DNA of 64,000 nt from Vibrio splendidus (GTDB lineage Bacteria; Pseudomonadota; Gammaproteobacteria; Enterobacterales; Vibrionaceae): assembly GCF_024347615.1 (NCBI RefSeq), contig NZ_AP025509.1:1798001-1862000 (forward strand). The letters run 5' to 3'. Each line of letters starts with the position of its first letter. Position 1 is the first letter of the stretch. The notes below the pieces were generated by a model. The model was not told the DNA's origin, ran no database searches, and saw only the letters and a list, made by a program, of their open reading frames with translations. Position numbers and translations under genes: made by a program. Positions 18,076 to 27,449 of the stretch are shown in pieces.

Positions 18076-19452
18076 TTAAAGGCTGTTTTTGTAGATAACA
18101 CCATCTTTCATAATAAGTTGGATGGACTCTGGAGATTCTGGTCGCTTATCGGCACCAAACCATTGATCACCTGTACCTACTACAGAGAAATCTTCGAATG
18201 GGTTGCCATCAAGAAGAAGTATATCTGCATAAGCTCCTTTCTCAATAACGCCTAATTTCGCGTCTGGGTATGGGTTCATGAAATCACCCGATAGTGTTGC
18301 AATCTCGCCACCTACTGAAGTGAGTGTTTTCAACGACTCGTAAGGACCAAAGAAGTCATTGTTTAGCTTTTTCTCGTAAGCGATTTGAATGTTACAGGCA
18401 TCAACAGAGCCTACACAGTCAGTTTGGAAGCCACGTGGCGCCGGACATTTCTTCATATTAGGGATGTAGTCTTTAAACGCAGCAGAAGCTGATTTTGCTT
18501 TGGCTAGACTCGATGCAACGTTCTTCACTGCCGGTATTTCAAGGAGATTAGGGTCAAAAGCGGTGAGGTTAGTGGTGATGTACGCCCCTTTTTCTTCCAT
18601 GAGTTCGGAAATTTCACAGTCGAACATGAAGCCGTGCTCAATGGATTTCACGCCTGCGTTTAGCGCGCCAATGATTGCTTCTTTTCGATAGGAGTGCGCC
18701 ATTACATAACTACCGTAGGTTTCGGCCACTTCAACGGCTGCACCTACTTCTTCAGGTGAACCTGCGAGTAATTGCCATGGGTCAAAGGCTGAAACCACAC
18801 CGCCAGACTGCATGTATTTCAATTGCGTAGCACCCATACGGAAGTTGTTACGAGCGTACTTTTTCACTTCTGCAACACTGTCTACTTCTTGTGCCATGTT
18901 TAAGCGACTGAAGTTGGTTTCCTCTCCAACTGGGGCTGTGTAGTTTGCAAAGTCAGCATGTCCGCCGCGGGTACTCAAAAACGCGCCCGATGGGTAGTAA
19001 CGAGGGCCGAGGATTTGGCCTGCATCGATGGCTCTTCTTAAACCACCATTTGCACCACCGGCATCACGTACAGTGGTGAAGCCTTGCATCAAGTACATCT
19101 CAGCCATACGCGTTCCGTGTATCGCGAAATCTTCCCATGTTGTGTTGGATTCCATTGTTGGTAAGCTTGGCCCCATTAACATCAGGTGCGCATGGTTTTC
19201 GATAAAGCCTGGGGTTAAGGTTTTGCCTGTGCCGTCGATAACAACGGCATCATCACGAACATCAATCGCTTTTGTAGATATAGAGGTAATGATATTGCCT
19301 TCGACCAATACAAAATGATCTTCGTATAACTTGTTTTCAGTGCCGTTGAAGATATCTACGTTTTGAAATAACGTTTGTGGGAGTTGAGCCTCTTCGGCAT
19401 AGGCAAATGACGCCACCAATGCCAGTGATGAAGCAAGTAAAGTCTTCTTCAT
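18076..19452 (-). CDS. Exported metal-dependent amidohydrolase (prolidase-like)
   Basis: This 458-residue protein has a signal peptide (MKKTLLASSLALVASFAYA), so it acts in the periplasm. The amidohydrolase fold is clear: the HxH zinc motif GFIENHAHLMLMG near 87-100, a probable bridging-Lys segment MGATQLKYMQSGG near 210, VMAHSYRKEA near 250, SIEHGFMFD near 270, and the metal Asp in TLSGDFMNP near 385. Relatives include exported Xaa-Pro dipeptidases of the imidazolonepropionase-like group. Three Cys near 335-355 (KKCPAP, TDCVGS, DACNI) could form disulfides. AAGGAT precedes the ATG. The substrate is not determined by context. Confidence 0.85.
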   Translation of the reverse strand: MKKTLLASSLALVASFAYAEEAQLPQTLFQNVDIFNGTENKLYEDHFVLVEGNIITSISTKAIDVRDDAVVIDGTGKTLTPGFIENHAHLMLMGPSLPTMESNTTWEDFAIHGTRMAEMYLMQGFTTVRDAGGANGGLRRAIDAGQILGPRYYPSGAFLSTRGGHADFANYTAPVGEETNFSRLNMAQEVDSVAEVKKYARNNFRMGATQLKYMQSGGVVSAFDPWQLLAGSPEEVGAAVEVAETYGSYVMAHSYRKEAIIGALNAGVKSIEHGFMFDCEISELMEEKGAYITTNLTAFDPNLLEIPAVKNVASSLAKAKSASAAFKDYIPNMKKCPAPRGFQTDCVGSVDACNIQIAYEKKLNNDFFGPYESLKTLTSVGGEIATLSGDFMNPYPDAKLGVIEKGAYADILLLDGNPFEDFSVVGTGDQWFGADKRPESPESIQLIMKDGVIYKNSL

Positions 19453-19609
19453 TTTTATATCCTTATAATTAACGTAGAAATGAACTTATGATAGGTAAGC
19501 CAATGTTAACTATAGGATATGCATTAGGGGACTGCTGTGATTAATATGCTAGTTACGAGATGTGTCACCAAATGGCTGCTTTCAACGGATTATCTGAATT
19601 TATTCATCA

Positions 19610-20491
19610 CTAACTCGACATAGACAGCGCGAATGACAACAAGATAGGCAAGGTAACCACGCTCAGGAAGTTACCGAACAACACCATAGATGCGACCTTG
19701 GGAGGCTCGACATTGAACCTTTCTGCAAACAGGTAGTTCATCACGGCGGGTGGCAGCATGGTGAACAGCACCATCATTTGTAAGTGCAGCGTAGGCAGCG
19801 GAATAAAGAAGTAGATGATGGCAAAGGCGATGGCCCCTGTGAACAGTGATTGAGCCGTACACAACAAGCCTACTTTGAGTCCGCTTAGCTTCAAGTTCAC
19901 CATTTGCGAACCCAACGACAACAGCATGATAGGCACGGCTGCTTGGCCGAGTAGCGATGTTGCTTCGTAGATTGGATTCCATACTGCAATTCCAGACAGG
20001 TTGAGCGTCATCGCTAATGCTGCGGCTAAGAATATCGGCATCTTGAGGATCTGCTTGATCGGATTACCTTCACTCAGTAACGCCAAGCCAACACTAATAT
20101 GGACACACGCCGATACCACAAACAGTAGTACTGCAGGGGCTAATGCGCTCTCACCAAAGGTATAGGTAAATAGGGGAATCGCGAGGTTGCCACTGTTGCG
20201 GAACATGTGTGGCGGAGCCCAAGCTTTGAAGTTGAGCTTAAAGATCTTACAGGTTGGTATCATCAATAAAGCAGGCACCAACACCGCGACCAAAGAGGCG
20301 GTGATGAGTGGCAATTGCTCGGTGTCGAGGGGCATGGTGGTCAGCGAGGCAAACACTAGCGCAGGAATACACACATCCATGTTGATCCTATTGATCGGTT
20401 TGAAATCGGGCTTGAGCCAACGACCAACCGCAAAGCCAGCACTGGCTAAAGCAAAAACGGGAAACAGAATGCTGACGACCTGTTCGAACAT
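19610..20491 (-). CDS. AEC-family transporter
   Basis: This 293-residue protein has about 10 membrane helices and resembles the auxin-efflux-carrier (AEC) family, with a typical N-terminus (FEQVVSILFPVFALASAGFAVGRWLKP), FRNSGNLAIPLFTYTFG near 115 and the symmetric second half. The family includes malate/malonate and other solute carriers; the substrate cannot be read. The open frame extends to 20521, but ATG 20491 has AAAGGA five bases upstream and gives the normal start. Confidence 0.87.
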   Translation of the reverse strand: MFEQVVSILFPVFALASAGFAVGRWLKPDFKPINRINMDVCIPALVFASLTTMPLDTEQLPLITASLVAVLVPALLMIPTCKIFKLNFKAWAPPHMFRNSGNLAIPLFTYTFGESALAPAVLLFVVSACVHISVGLALLSEGNPIKQILKMPIFLAAALAMTLNLSGIAVWNPIYEATSLLGQAAVPIMLLSLGSQMVNLKLSGLKVGLLCTAQSLFTGAIAFAIIYFFIPLPTLHLQMMVLFTMLPPAVMNYLFAERFNVEPPKVASMVLFGNFLSVVTLPILLSFALSMSS

Positions 20492-20668
20492 AGAATTCCT
20501 TTCTAGATGTAGTGCTTCCATTTAGCTGAGAAACGAATGTTCGAGAGAGATGCTAAAGTGAAGTATGAAATCGGGATGTATAAACATTAACCTATCAATA
20601 TAATGACTTGGCGTCACCGAAGATCGTTGTCTGTGAGCGGTTAATTTATATTTCTTTGAATGAAGCAC

Positions 20669-20699
20669 AAAAAAGACCAGTGGCATCAGCAACTGGTCT
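20669..20699 (-). terminator. Terminator of the guaD-side purine genes
   Basis: On the minus strand AGACCAGT (complement of 20692-20699) pairs with ACTGGTCT (complement of 20674-20681) around a loop of about ten bases, followed by a T-run at 20669-20674. It lies about 80 bases past the guaD stop. Confidence 0.88.
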
Positions 20700-20778
20700 C
20701 TAAAGGCTAGATAAATCTGGACGGATTTTTAATTAACGACGGCTGTCGTTGTCTAGCGATTGTTACTCGGTTTTAAGC

Positions 20779-22113
20779 CTAACTAACGAGCTTTTTGTAG
20801 TCTTTGAAGTTCACATCGTAGGCCTTTTCGCCGTAGATGTAAGTCTCGCTAACGGTTCTGTCGTCACCCAAGCTCATCAATACAAACAGCTTCTCTTCAA
20901 GCTTGGTGGCTTGTTCCATTCTAAAGCGCATCAGCTGAGTTGCGTGTAGATCCAACACCACGAAATCCGCTTCTTTGCCGACTTCCAAGTTACCAATCTT
21001 GTCTTCTAAATGCAGCGAACGTGCGCCGCCTAATGTTGCCAAGAACAGCGACTTAGCTGGGTGCAGCTTCTTATGCTGTAACTGCATGATCTTGTACGCT
21101 TCACTCATTGTTTGCAGGATTGAGAAGCTGGTGCCTGCGCCTACATCAGTACCCACGCCGACACGAATACCGTGATCTTCCATCTCTGGTAACCGGAATA
21201 GACCAGAGCCTAAGAAAAGGTTAGAAGTTGGGCAGAAGGCGATGGCAGATTCAGTATCAGCAAGGCGTTTACATTCACAATCAGAAAGGTGAATACCATG
21301 AGCAAATACCGAACGCTTGTGAAGTAGTCCGTAATGGTCATAGACATCTAGGTAACTGTCGCGCTCTGGGAACAGCGATTTCACCCACTCGATCTCTTTC
21401 TCATTTTCTGAAAGGTGCGTGTGCATGTACACGTCTGGATATTCTTCTAGCAGTTTACCGACAGTGGCAAGTTGCTCTGGAGTACTGGTTGGCGCAAAAC
21501 GAGGCGTCACCGCGTAAAGCAAACGGCTGCGGTTGTGCCATTTCTCAATCAGTTCCTTGGAGTCTGCGTAGCCTGATTCTGGAGTGTCGGTGAGGTAGTC
21601 TGGTGCATTGCGATCCATCAATACCTTACCGGCGATCATACGTAGATTACGCTTCTCGGCTTCTTCAAAGAATACGTTAACCGACTCTTTGTGTACCGTG
21701 CCAAATACCAGTGCCGTGGTGGTGCCGTTGCTTGCCAATTCGTCTAGGAATAGCTTCGCGACTTTGTGTGCATAAACTGGGTTTTTGAAGCGTTTTTCTT
21801 CTGGGAAGGTGTAGTTTTCTAACCAATCAAGAAGCTGCTCACCGTAAGACGCGATCATCCCTGTTTGAGGGTAGTGGATGTGCGTATCAATAAAGCCAGA
21901 GGTAATCAGCTTGTCTTTGTATTGTTTTACTTCGAGTGTTTTTGGTTGGCGAGCCAATACCTCATCGGCATGGCCTAAGTCGACGACATGGCCGTTCTCA
22001 ACCACTAAAACACCGTCTTCAAAATAGTCGTAAGACTCATCGATACCGACGTCTTTTGGGTCGGCGACGCTGTGTAAAATACTGGCGCGATAAGCTTTGA
22101 GTTGCGTTGTCAT
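20779..22113 (-). CDS. guaD: Guanine deaminase
   Basis: This 444-residue amidohydrolase converts guanine to xanthine, the entry of guanine into degradation. Family markers are the HxH motif in GFIDTHIHYPQTGMIASYG near residue 75 (the guanine-deaminase form), VTPRFAPTSTPEQL near 200, MHTHLSENEKEIEWV near 230, FAHGIHLSD near 275, FCPTSNLFLGSG near 300 and GTDVGAGTSFSILQT near 325. It is cytoplasmic. AAGGAAG precedes the ATG at good spacing. It is last in the leftward set xdhA-xdhB-xdhC-guaD, so that guanine is converted to the xanthine that XdhAB oxidises. Confidence 0.95.
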   Translation of the reverse strand: MTTQLKAYRASILHSVADPKDVGIDESYDYFEDGVLVVENGHVVDLGHADEVLARQPKTLEVKQYKDKLITSGFIDTHIHYPQTGMIASYGEQLLDWLENYTFPEEKRFKNPVYAHKVAKLFLDELASNGTTTALVFGTVHKESVNVFFEEAEKRNLRMIAGKVLMDRNAPDYLTDTPESGYADSKELIEKWHNRSRLLYAVTPRFAPTSTPEQLATVGKLLEEYPDVYMHTHLSENEKEIEWVKSLFPERDSYLDVYDHYGLLHKRSVFAHGIHLSDCECKRLADTESAIAFCPTSNLFLGSGLFRLPEMEDHGIRVGVGTDVGAGTSFSILQTMSEAYKIMQLQHKKLHPAKSLFLATLGGARSLHLEDKIGNLEVGKEADFVVLDLHATQLMRFRMEQATKLEEKLFVLMSLGDDRTVSETYIYGEKAYDVNFKDYKKLVS

Positions 22114-22172
22114 GTTTACTTCCTTTTAATGACTTCAGCGACGTTATGGCCACTGAAGCTTTGCGACTTGTG

Positions 22173-23054
22173 TTAGGCGATCTTCTCTTCCAATGGTGGT
22201 TCGCCTACGTCGCTTGGTTGACTGTGTTGATCGGTCAAATCCTGATTTCGATATTGTTTGGTTGGGCGCTTTTGTTCAAGGGCTTGGCCTTGATAGTGTG
22301 CGATCAGTTCACCCGCAACCGATACCGCAATTTCGGCAGGGTGTTTGCCATTCACCGCGCTAATACCAATCGGGCAAATCATGGTTTCAATTTGCTCTTG
22401 GCTATAGCCGCGTTGCTCTAAGCGGAAGTCGAACTTCTTGCGCTTAGTAAGCGAGCCAATCATGCCGAAGTAACGGCTGTCTTCACGGTCGATAATGGCC
22501 TTAGTTAGGTCAAAATCGAGCTGGTGGTTGTGCGTCATTACAAGGTAATAGCTGTTCGGTGGCATGTGTTTTACTTCACCGACTGGATCGTCGCTTACTA
22601 GCTTTTTCACACCGTGTGGCAGCGTTTCAGGAAACACTTCTTCACGCTCATCAATCCAAGTCACGCGGAAAGGCAGGGTTGCGACAATGTGCAGCAGCGC
22701 TTTGGCAACGTGGCCAGCGCCAAACAACACGAGGTGGTTCTGTTGAGTGCCAATCGGCTCAAAGCTTAACGTTGCCATTCCGCCACAGCATTGGCCTAAG
22801 CGAGCACCGAGGTTGAAGCGTTCCACTTTGAGTGATTTTTCACTGGCAATCAGCATCTCGCGAGCCATTTTAGTGGCCACATGTTCAAGGTGACCACCAC
22901 CAATCGTAGCGATGATTCGGTCACGAGTGACAAGCATTTTGGTGCCCGCATCGCGTGGAACGGAACCTCTGTCTTCAAGAACCGTCACCATCACACACGG
23001 TTCGTAGTTCTCTTCCAGTTTTGCCAGTTCGTGAATCCAATTATCCTTAAACAT
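22173..23054 (-). CDS. xdhC: Xanthine dehydrogenase accessory protein XdhC
   Basis: This 293-residue protein is XdhC, which binds molybdenum cofactor, supports its sulfuration and delivers it to the xanthine dehydrogenase large subunit. Seen are the N-terminal VTVLEDRGSVPRDAGTKMLV, the GGHLEHVA motif and a Rossmann-like domain with LVLFGAGHVAKAL near 130, plus the closing MICPIGISAVNGKHPAEIAVSVAGEL. A perfect AGGAGG precedes ATG 23054. It starts 55 bases after xdhB, consistent with one transcript. The last ~30 residues are Gln-rich and not conserved. Confidence 0.94.
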   Translation of the reverse strand: MFKDNWIHELAKLEENYEPCVMVTVLEDRGSVPRDAGTKMLVTRDRIIATIGGGHLEHVATKMAREMLIASEKSLKVERFNLGARLGQCCGGMATLSFEPIGTQQNHLVLFGAGHVAKALLHIVATLPFRVTWIDEREEVFPETLPHGVKKLVSDDPVGEVKHMPPNSYYLVMTHNHQLDFDLTKAIIDREDSRYFGMIGSLTKRKKFDFRLEQRGYSQEQIETMICPIGISAVNGKHPAEIAVSVAGELIAHYQGQALEQKRPTKQYRNQDLTDQHSQPSDVGEPPLEEKIA

Positions 23055-23109
23055 ATGTCCTCCTAAATCCCTTTTTTATGCTTCCCAAGCTAAACGATCG
23101 ATATGAGCC

Positions 23110-25515
23110 CTAAGCCGTTTCTGATTGAGCATCGACCGAAGTCGGAGCCGTTTCAGAGACTTCCTGAATCGCCATCAAAATACGCTCTGGCGTTGCAGGT
23201 GTGTTGAGCTTAGGAATCGCGCCATCGACAGCAACATAGCTAATCGCATCTTTCAGTGCGCTCCATACCGACATACCCAACATGAAAGGTGGCTCACCCA
23301 CGGCTTTCGAGTTGAAGACGGTGTCTTCTGGGTTGCTGCGGTTTTCCAACAGGTGCGTTCTGAAATCAATCGGCATATCAGCAATCGCAGGGATTTTGTA
23401 ACTTGCCGGGCCGTTGGTCATCAAGCGGCCTTGCTGGTTCCAAACCAACTCTTCCGTCGTTAACCAACCAACACCTTGCACAAAGCCACCTTCGACTTGG
23501 CCGATATCAATCGCAGGGTTCAATGAAGCGCCCACGTCATGCAGGATATCGACACGCAGAATCTTGTTCTCGCCGGTTAAGGTATCGACGATAACCTCTG
23601 AACATGATGCTCCGTATGCGTAGTAGTAGAACGGGCGACCGCGTGCTTTCTCGTGATCGTAATAGATCTTCGGAGTGCGGTAGAAGCCAGTGCTCGACAG
23701 CGAGATTTGGTTAAACCAAGCCAGTTCAACAAATGAGTTGAAGGTCATGATCTCATCGCGGATCTGCACCATGCCGTTCTTAAATACCACCTCTTCAGGC
23801 CACACTTTGAAGTGCGAAGAAGCGAAGTCGATCAGGCGCTGCTTAATGGTCATTGCGGCGTTTTGCGCGGCCTTACCGTTGAGGTCGGTGCCCGATGAGG
23901 CTGCGGTTGGTGATGTGTTCGGAACTTTGTCTGTGTTTGTAGCGGTGATCTGGATACGTTCGACATCGACTTGGAACTCCTGTGCAACGATTTGTGCCAC
24001 TTTGATGTTCAAGCCTTGCCCCATTTCCGTACCACCGTGATTCAAATGAATACTGCCATCGGTGTAGATATGGATGAGCGCACCTGCTTGGTTCAAGAAA
24101 GTCGCAGTAAACGAGATGCCGAATTTCACGGGGGTGATCGCTAGGCCTTTTTTCAAGATTGGGCTTTGCTTGTTGAACTCGGCAATGTCTTTACGACGTG
24201 CGTGATAGTCACTGCTGCGTTCAAGCTGTTCGGTTATCTCAGGTAAAAAGTTGTCTTCAACGGTTTGGTAGTAATGGGTCACGTTACGGCCTTCTTCGCC
24301 GTAGTAGTTCGCCTTACGTACTTCCAAAGGATCTTTTTTCAGGTAACGCGCAATCTCGTCCATGATGTGTTCAATGGTCATCATGCCTTGCGGGCCACCA
24401 AAGCCACGGTAAGCGGTGTTCGATGCGGTATTGGTTTTGCATCGATGACCAACCACAGTTGCATCACCTAGATAATAGGCGTTGTCTGAGTGGAACATTG
24501 CACGATCGACGATAGAACTTGATAAGTCTGGCGAGTAACCACAGTTACCTGCAACGGTAATATCGGCACCTTGAATCACACCATTGTCGTCAAAACCGAC
24601 CGTGTATTGATTGTAGAACGGGTGGCGTTTACCGGTTTGTTGCATGTCTTCATTGCGCAGCAAACGCATTTTGGTTGGTCGACCGGTGAGGTGAGCAATT
24701 ACCGCGGCCATACACGCTGGAGAGGCTGCTTGAGTCTCTTTACCACCGAAACCACCGCCCATACGACGCATATCAATCACGACTTTGTGCATCGGTACGC
24801 CAATCACTTCCGCAACCAGTTTTTGAACTTCGGTCGGGTTTTGTGTCGAGGTGTAAACGATCATGCCGCCGTCTTCGGTTGGCATTACGCTACTGATTTG
24901 AGTTTCTAGGTAGAAGTGTTCTTGTCCACCGATCTCTAGGTCACCAGAGATCACGTGTTTTGCTTTTGCCAGCGCCGCTTTTGAATCACCACGTTGTTGC
25001 GTGTGGCTTTCTGTGACGAAGTGTTCTTTCTCTAGCGCTTCTTTTACATCAAGAATCGCAGGCAGTTCTTCATATTCAATGATTGCAGCGTGTGCGGCTT
25101 TACGTGCCGTTTCCAAATCGTTGGCAGCCACGGCAATCACAGGTTGGCCGTAGTATTCCACTTTGCCGTCTGCAAGCAGTGGGTCACCCGGTAGGATGGC
25201 TCCGATATCTAGCTCACCCGGTACGTCTTTGGCTTGAATGGCAATCGCCACGCCTTCGAATTCGTAACACGGTGATAAATCTATCTTGGTGATGTTGGCG
25301 TGTGCTTGCGTGCTCAGGCGTGCGTATACATGCAGCTGATTTGGGAACTCAAGGCGGTCGTCAATGTATACCGCTTCTCCCGTGACTTGCTTGGCTGCAC
25401 TGTCGTGTTTAACGCTTTTACCTACGCCAGTTTTTAGGTCTTGTTTTGCAATGGTAACCATCTCTTCGTGGGTCATCGCATTGCTCTTGTGAACAGAGGA
25501 ATTTGATTTAGACAT
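23110..25515 (-). CDS. xdhB: Xanthine dehydrogenase, molybdopterin-binding subunit
   Basis: This 801-residue protein is the large, molybdenum-cofactor subunit that oxidises hypoxanthine and xanthine to urate. Seen are the N-terminal aldehyde/xanthine oxidase domain (GEAVYIDD near 48), the cofactor-binding GGGFGGKE near 255, AYRGFGGPQGM near 370 and the catalytic Glu segment GEPPFMLGMSVWSALKDA near 745. Length is typical of the bacterial two-subunit enzyme. Its ATG overlaps the end of xdhA by eight bases, indicating translational coupling. The first residues are Ser/Asn-rich and nonconserved. Confidence 0.95.
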   Translation of the reverse strand: MSKSNSSVHKSNAMTHEEMVTIAKQDLKTGVGKSVKHDSAAKQVTGEAVYIDDRLEFPNQLHVYARLSTQAHANITKIDLSPCYEFEGVAIAIQAKDVPGELDIGAILPGDPLLADGKVEYYGQPVIAVAANDLETARKAAHAAIIEYEELPAILDVKEALEKEHFVTESHTQQRGDSKAALAKAKHVISGDLEIGGQEHFYLETQISSVMPTEDGGMIVYTSTQNPTEVQKLVAEVIGVPMHKVVIDMRRMGGGFGGKETQAASPACMAAVIAHLTGRPTKMRLLRNEDMQQTGKRHPFYNQYTVGFDDNGVIQGADITVAGNCGYSPDLSSSIVDRAMFHSDNAYYLGDATVVGHRCKTNTASNTAYRGFGGPQGMMTIEHIMDEIARYLKKDPLEVRKANYYGEEGRNVTHYYQTVEDNFLPEITEQLERSSDYHARRKDIAEFNKQSPILKKGLAITPVKFGISFTATFLNQAGALIHIYTDGSIHLNHGGTEMGQGLNIKVAQIVAQEFQVDVERIQITATNTDKVPNTSPTAASSGTDLNGKAAQNAAMTIKQRLIDFASSHFKVWPEEVVFKNGMVQIRDEIMTFNSFVELAWFNQISLSSTGFYRTPKIYYDHEKARGRPFYYYAYGASCSEVIVDTLTGENKILRVDILHDVGASLNPAIDIGQVEGGFVQGVGWLTTEELVWNQQGRLMTNGPASYKIPAIADMPIDFRTHLLENRSNPEDTVFNSKAVGEPPFMLGMSVWSALKDAISYVAVDGAIPKLNTPATPERILMAIQEVSETAPTSVDAQSETA

Positions 25516-26953
25516 AAGACGTTACCCTTGTTTCGATTTGGTTGTTTTTGTTCTGTCGTTCAATGAAGTAGCGACGCAGCATGTTGGCCGCCGACAATGA
25601 ACGGTATTCTTGGCTTGCACGGAAATCAGATAGCGGCTCAAAGTCGTTATACAGTTCCTGCATCGCTAACTTAATATTAGCGTCTGTCCACGGTTTGCCT
25701 AATAACGTATTTTCACAACGAGTTGCACGCTTAGGCGTTGCTGCCATACCGCCAAAAGCGATACGAGCGTATGAAACCTTGCCATCTTCAATTTGAATAT
25801 CAAACGCGCCACACACCGCAGAGATGTCGTCGTCTAAACGTTTCGACACTTTGTAAGCTCGGAAGCTGTCGTTGGTTGGCTTAGGAATGATGATCTGTTC
25901 AATGAATTCACTCTCTTTCTGCGCCGTCACTTTGTAGCTGATGAAGTAATCTTCAATCGGCATGGTGCGTGACTCGTCGCCACAACGAAGTTTGATCTTC
26001 GCGTTCAGGGCAATCAGCAGAGGAGGGGTGTCACCGATAGGTGAAGCATTGGCTACATTGCCGCCGATGGTGCCTTGGTTACGCACTTGCAGTGAAGCAA
26101 AGCGATGCAGCAGTTCACCAAAATCTGGGTAGTGTTTTTTCAGTAGTGCGTAAGAGTCACTGATAGGCAGGTTGGCACCAATGATTAAATCGGTGTCGGT
26201 CTCTTCACATACCTTCATATCTTCAACAAGGTTTACGCTGATCAGCGTTTCAATCTCACGATGGAATTGCGTCACTTCCAATGCTAAATCCGTACCGCCA
26301 GCAACCAGCTTAGCGTTCGGATGTGCTTGAAAAAGCTTGGCCAGCTCATCGGTGCTTTTCGGGGAAAAAGCGGTGAGGTGACCAAGGCGTAAGTTGGCTT
26401 CAGTGTCTTGAATACCTTCTAGCTTCTTGATGGTGTTGCGTTCAAGTTCTGCAAATTGGTCAATCAAAGGCTGGTCTGTTGAAAGCGACATCGCAGCATC
26501 AACAATTGGTCGGTAGCCAGTACAGCGACATAGGTTACCCGCCAGTGATTCCATGACGTCTTCTTTGCTCGCATCGGGTTTGTTCTTGCCTAGGGCAAAC
26601 ATCGACATGATGAAGCCCGGCGTGCAGTAACCACATTGGGAACCGTGAAAATCCACCACTGCTTTCTGCACGGGGTGCAAAGAGCGATCTCGGTTTTGTA
26701 GATCTTCTACTGTGATCAGTTGCTTTCCATGCAGCGCTGAAACGAACGTCAGGCAAGAGTTCACCGAGCGGTATTGCAGCTGTCCATCAACCACTTCACC
26801 CAGAACTACCGTACATGCACCACAGTCACCCGACCCACAACCTTCTTTTGTACCCGTTTTATTAACCTTGGTACGAAGGTAGTTGAGCACTGTCATATTT
26901 GGCGACAGATTATCTTCACGTCTTATTTCCTGATTGAGCAAAAAAGTAATCAA
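25508..26953 (-). CDS. xdhA: Xanthine dehydrogenase, Fe-S/FAD subunit
   Basis: This 481-residue protein carries the electron-transfer part of xanthine dehydrogenase. The N-terminal plant-type [2Fe-2S] domain has EGCGSGDCGACTVVLG near 38-52 and a later Cys in SCLTF; the second [2Fe-2S] domain has CGYCTPGFIMSMFAL near 107 and NLCRCTGYRPIVDA near 140. An FAD-binding domain follows (KLVAGGTDLALEV near 215, NQGTIGGNVANASPIGDTPP near 290). It is the first gene of a leftward set with xdhB, xdhC and guaD. The palindrome ATTGTATACAAT sits about 128 bases upstream. Confidence 0.95.
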   Translation of the reverse strand: MITFLLNQEIRREDNLSPNMTVLNYLRTKVNKTGTKEGCGSGDCGACTVVLGEVVDGQLQYRSVNSCLTFVSALHGKQLITVEDLQNRDRSLHPVQKAVVDFHGSQCGYCTPGFIMSMFALGKNKPDASKEDVMESLAGNLCRCTGYRPIVDAAMSLSTDQPLIDQFAELERNTIKKLEGIQDTEANLRLGHLTAFSPKSTDELAKLFQAHPNAKLVAGGTDLALEVTQFHREIETLISVNLVEDMKVCEETDTDLIIGANLPISDSYALLKKHYPDFGELLHRFASLQVRNQGTIGGNVANASPIGDTPPLLIALNAKIKLRCGDESRTMPIEDYFISYKVTAQKESEFIEQIIIPKPTNDSFRAYKVSKRLDDDISAVCGAFDIQIEDGKVSYARIAFGGMAATPKRATRCENTLLGKPWTDANIKLAMQELYNDFEPLSDFRASQEYRSLSAANMLRRYFIERQNKNNQIETRVTSYV

Positions 26954-27080
26954 GAGACCTCCTTGTAAATCGACATATTTCCATGTGTATTCTTTTTGAC
27001 TTCTAGGTCAATAATTATCCATCCTGACCCTGTGGTCAACTATTTATTTACAAAAATGCAACAAATAGTCTTTTGTGGAG

Positions 27081-27092
27081 ATTGTATACAAT
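27081..27092. promoter_or_regulatory. Candidate GntR operator upstream of xdhA
   Basis: The perfect palindrome ATTGTATACAAT is identical to the one upstream of puuE 20 kb away. A second partial copy lies about 92 bases further upstream. This ties the two halves of the pathway to one regulator by inference. Confidence 0.65.
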
Positions 27093-27314
27093 TTCATTTT
27101 GACTGTAGTTGTCTGTTTTATAAGGGGTTGAATTGAAGGTGAACAGTTTTATGGTGTGAATGAATGGGTAGCTATGTATACAAGATAAAGGCAAGATTTA
27201 TGGCACTGTGGGAAGTGATTCTGTAGAGGCTAAGATCGTTGTTGAGGCCAGAATAGACAGCATTTTTAGATGGATGTGAGTCGATCGTCGTCTTTATTTT
27301 TAGGGGAGAGGGTA

Positions 27315-27350
27315 TAAAAAAGAGAAGTAAACACTAAGGCTTACTTCTCT
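27315..27350 (-). terminator. Terminator of the GntR regulator gene
   Basis: On the minus strand the ten-base stem AGAGAAGTAA/TTACTTCTCT (27321-27330 with 27341-27350) closes a ten-base loop and is followed by six T (27315-27320). It lies 100 bases after the regulator stop. Confidence 0.88.
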
Positions 27351-27358
27351 CCAATTTT

Positions 27359-27422
27359 GTTAACGAAAAGCTGTTAACAAAAAGCTGTTAATAAAAAGCT
27401 GTTAACAAAAAGCTGTTAGCGG
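27359..27422. repeat. 14-base tandem repeat, four copies plus a partial
   Basis: The unit GTTAACAAAAAGCT recurs head to tail at 27359, 27373, 27387 and 27401 with single-base variants (G at the seventh base in copy 1, T at the sixth in copy 3), then a partial copy GTTAGC. It lies between the regulator stop and its terminator, within the 3-prime untranslated mRNA. Confidence 0.9.
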
Positions 27423-27449
27423 ATGGTTATTAAGCGCTTGTTGAATCTT

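Larger units (their letters stand above)
26954..27449. promoter_or_regulatory. Control region upstream of xdhA and 3-prime region of the GntR gene
   Basis: This 496-base spacer separates two leftward units. It carries the palindrome 27081-27092 and a weaker copy, TATGTATACAAG, at 27173-27184, then the GntR terminator (27315-27350) and a 14-base tandem repeat (27359-27422). No credible gene is present. Confidence 0.65.

Noticed and set aside
27359..27422. CRISPR-like array
   Set aside because: The 14-base units touch without spacers, so it is a tandem repeat, not a CRISPR.
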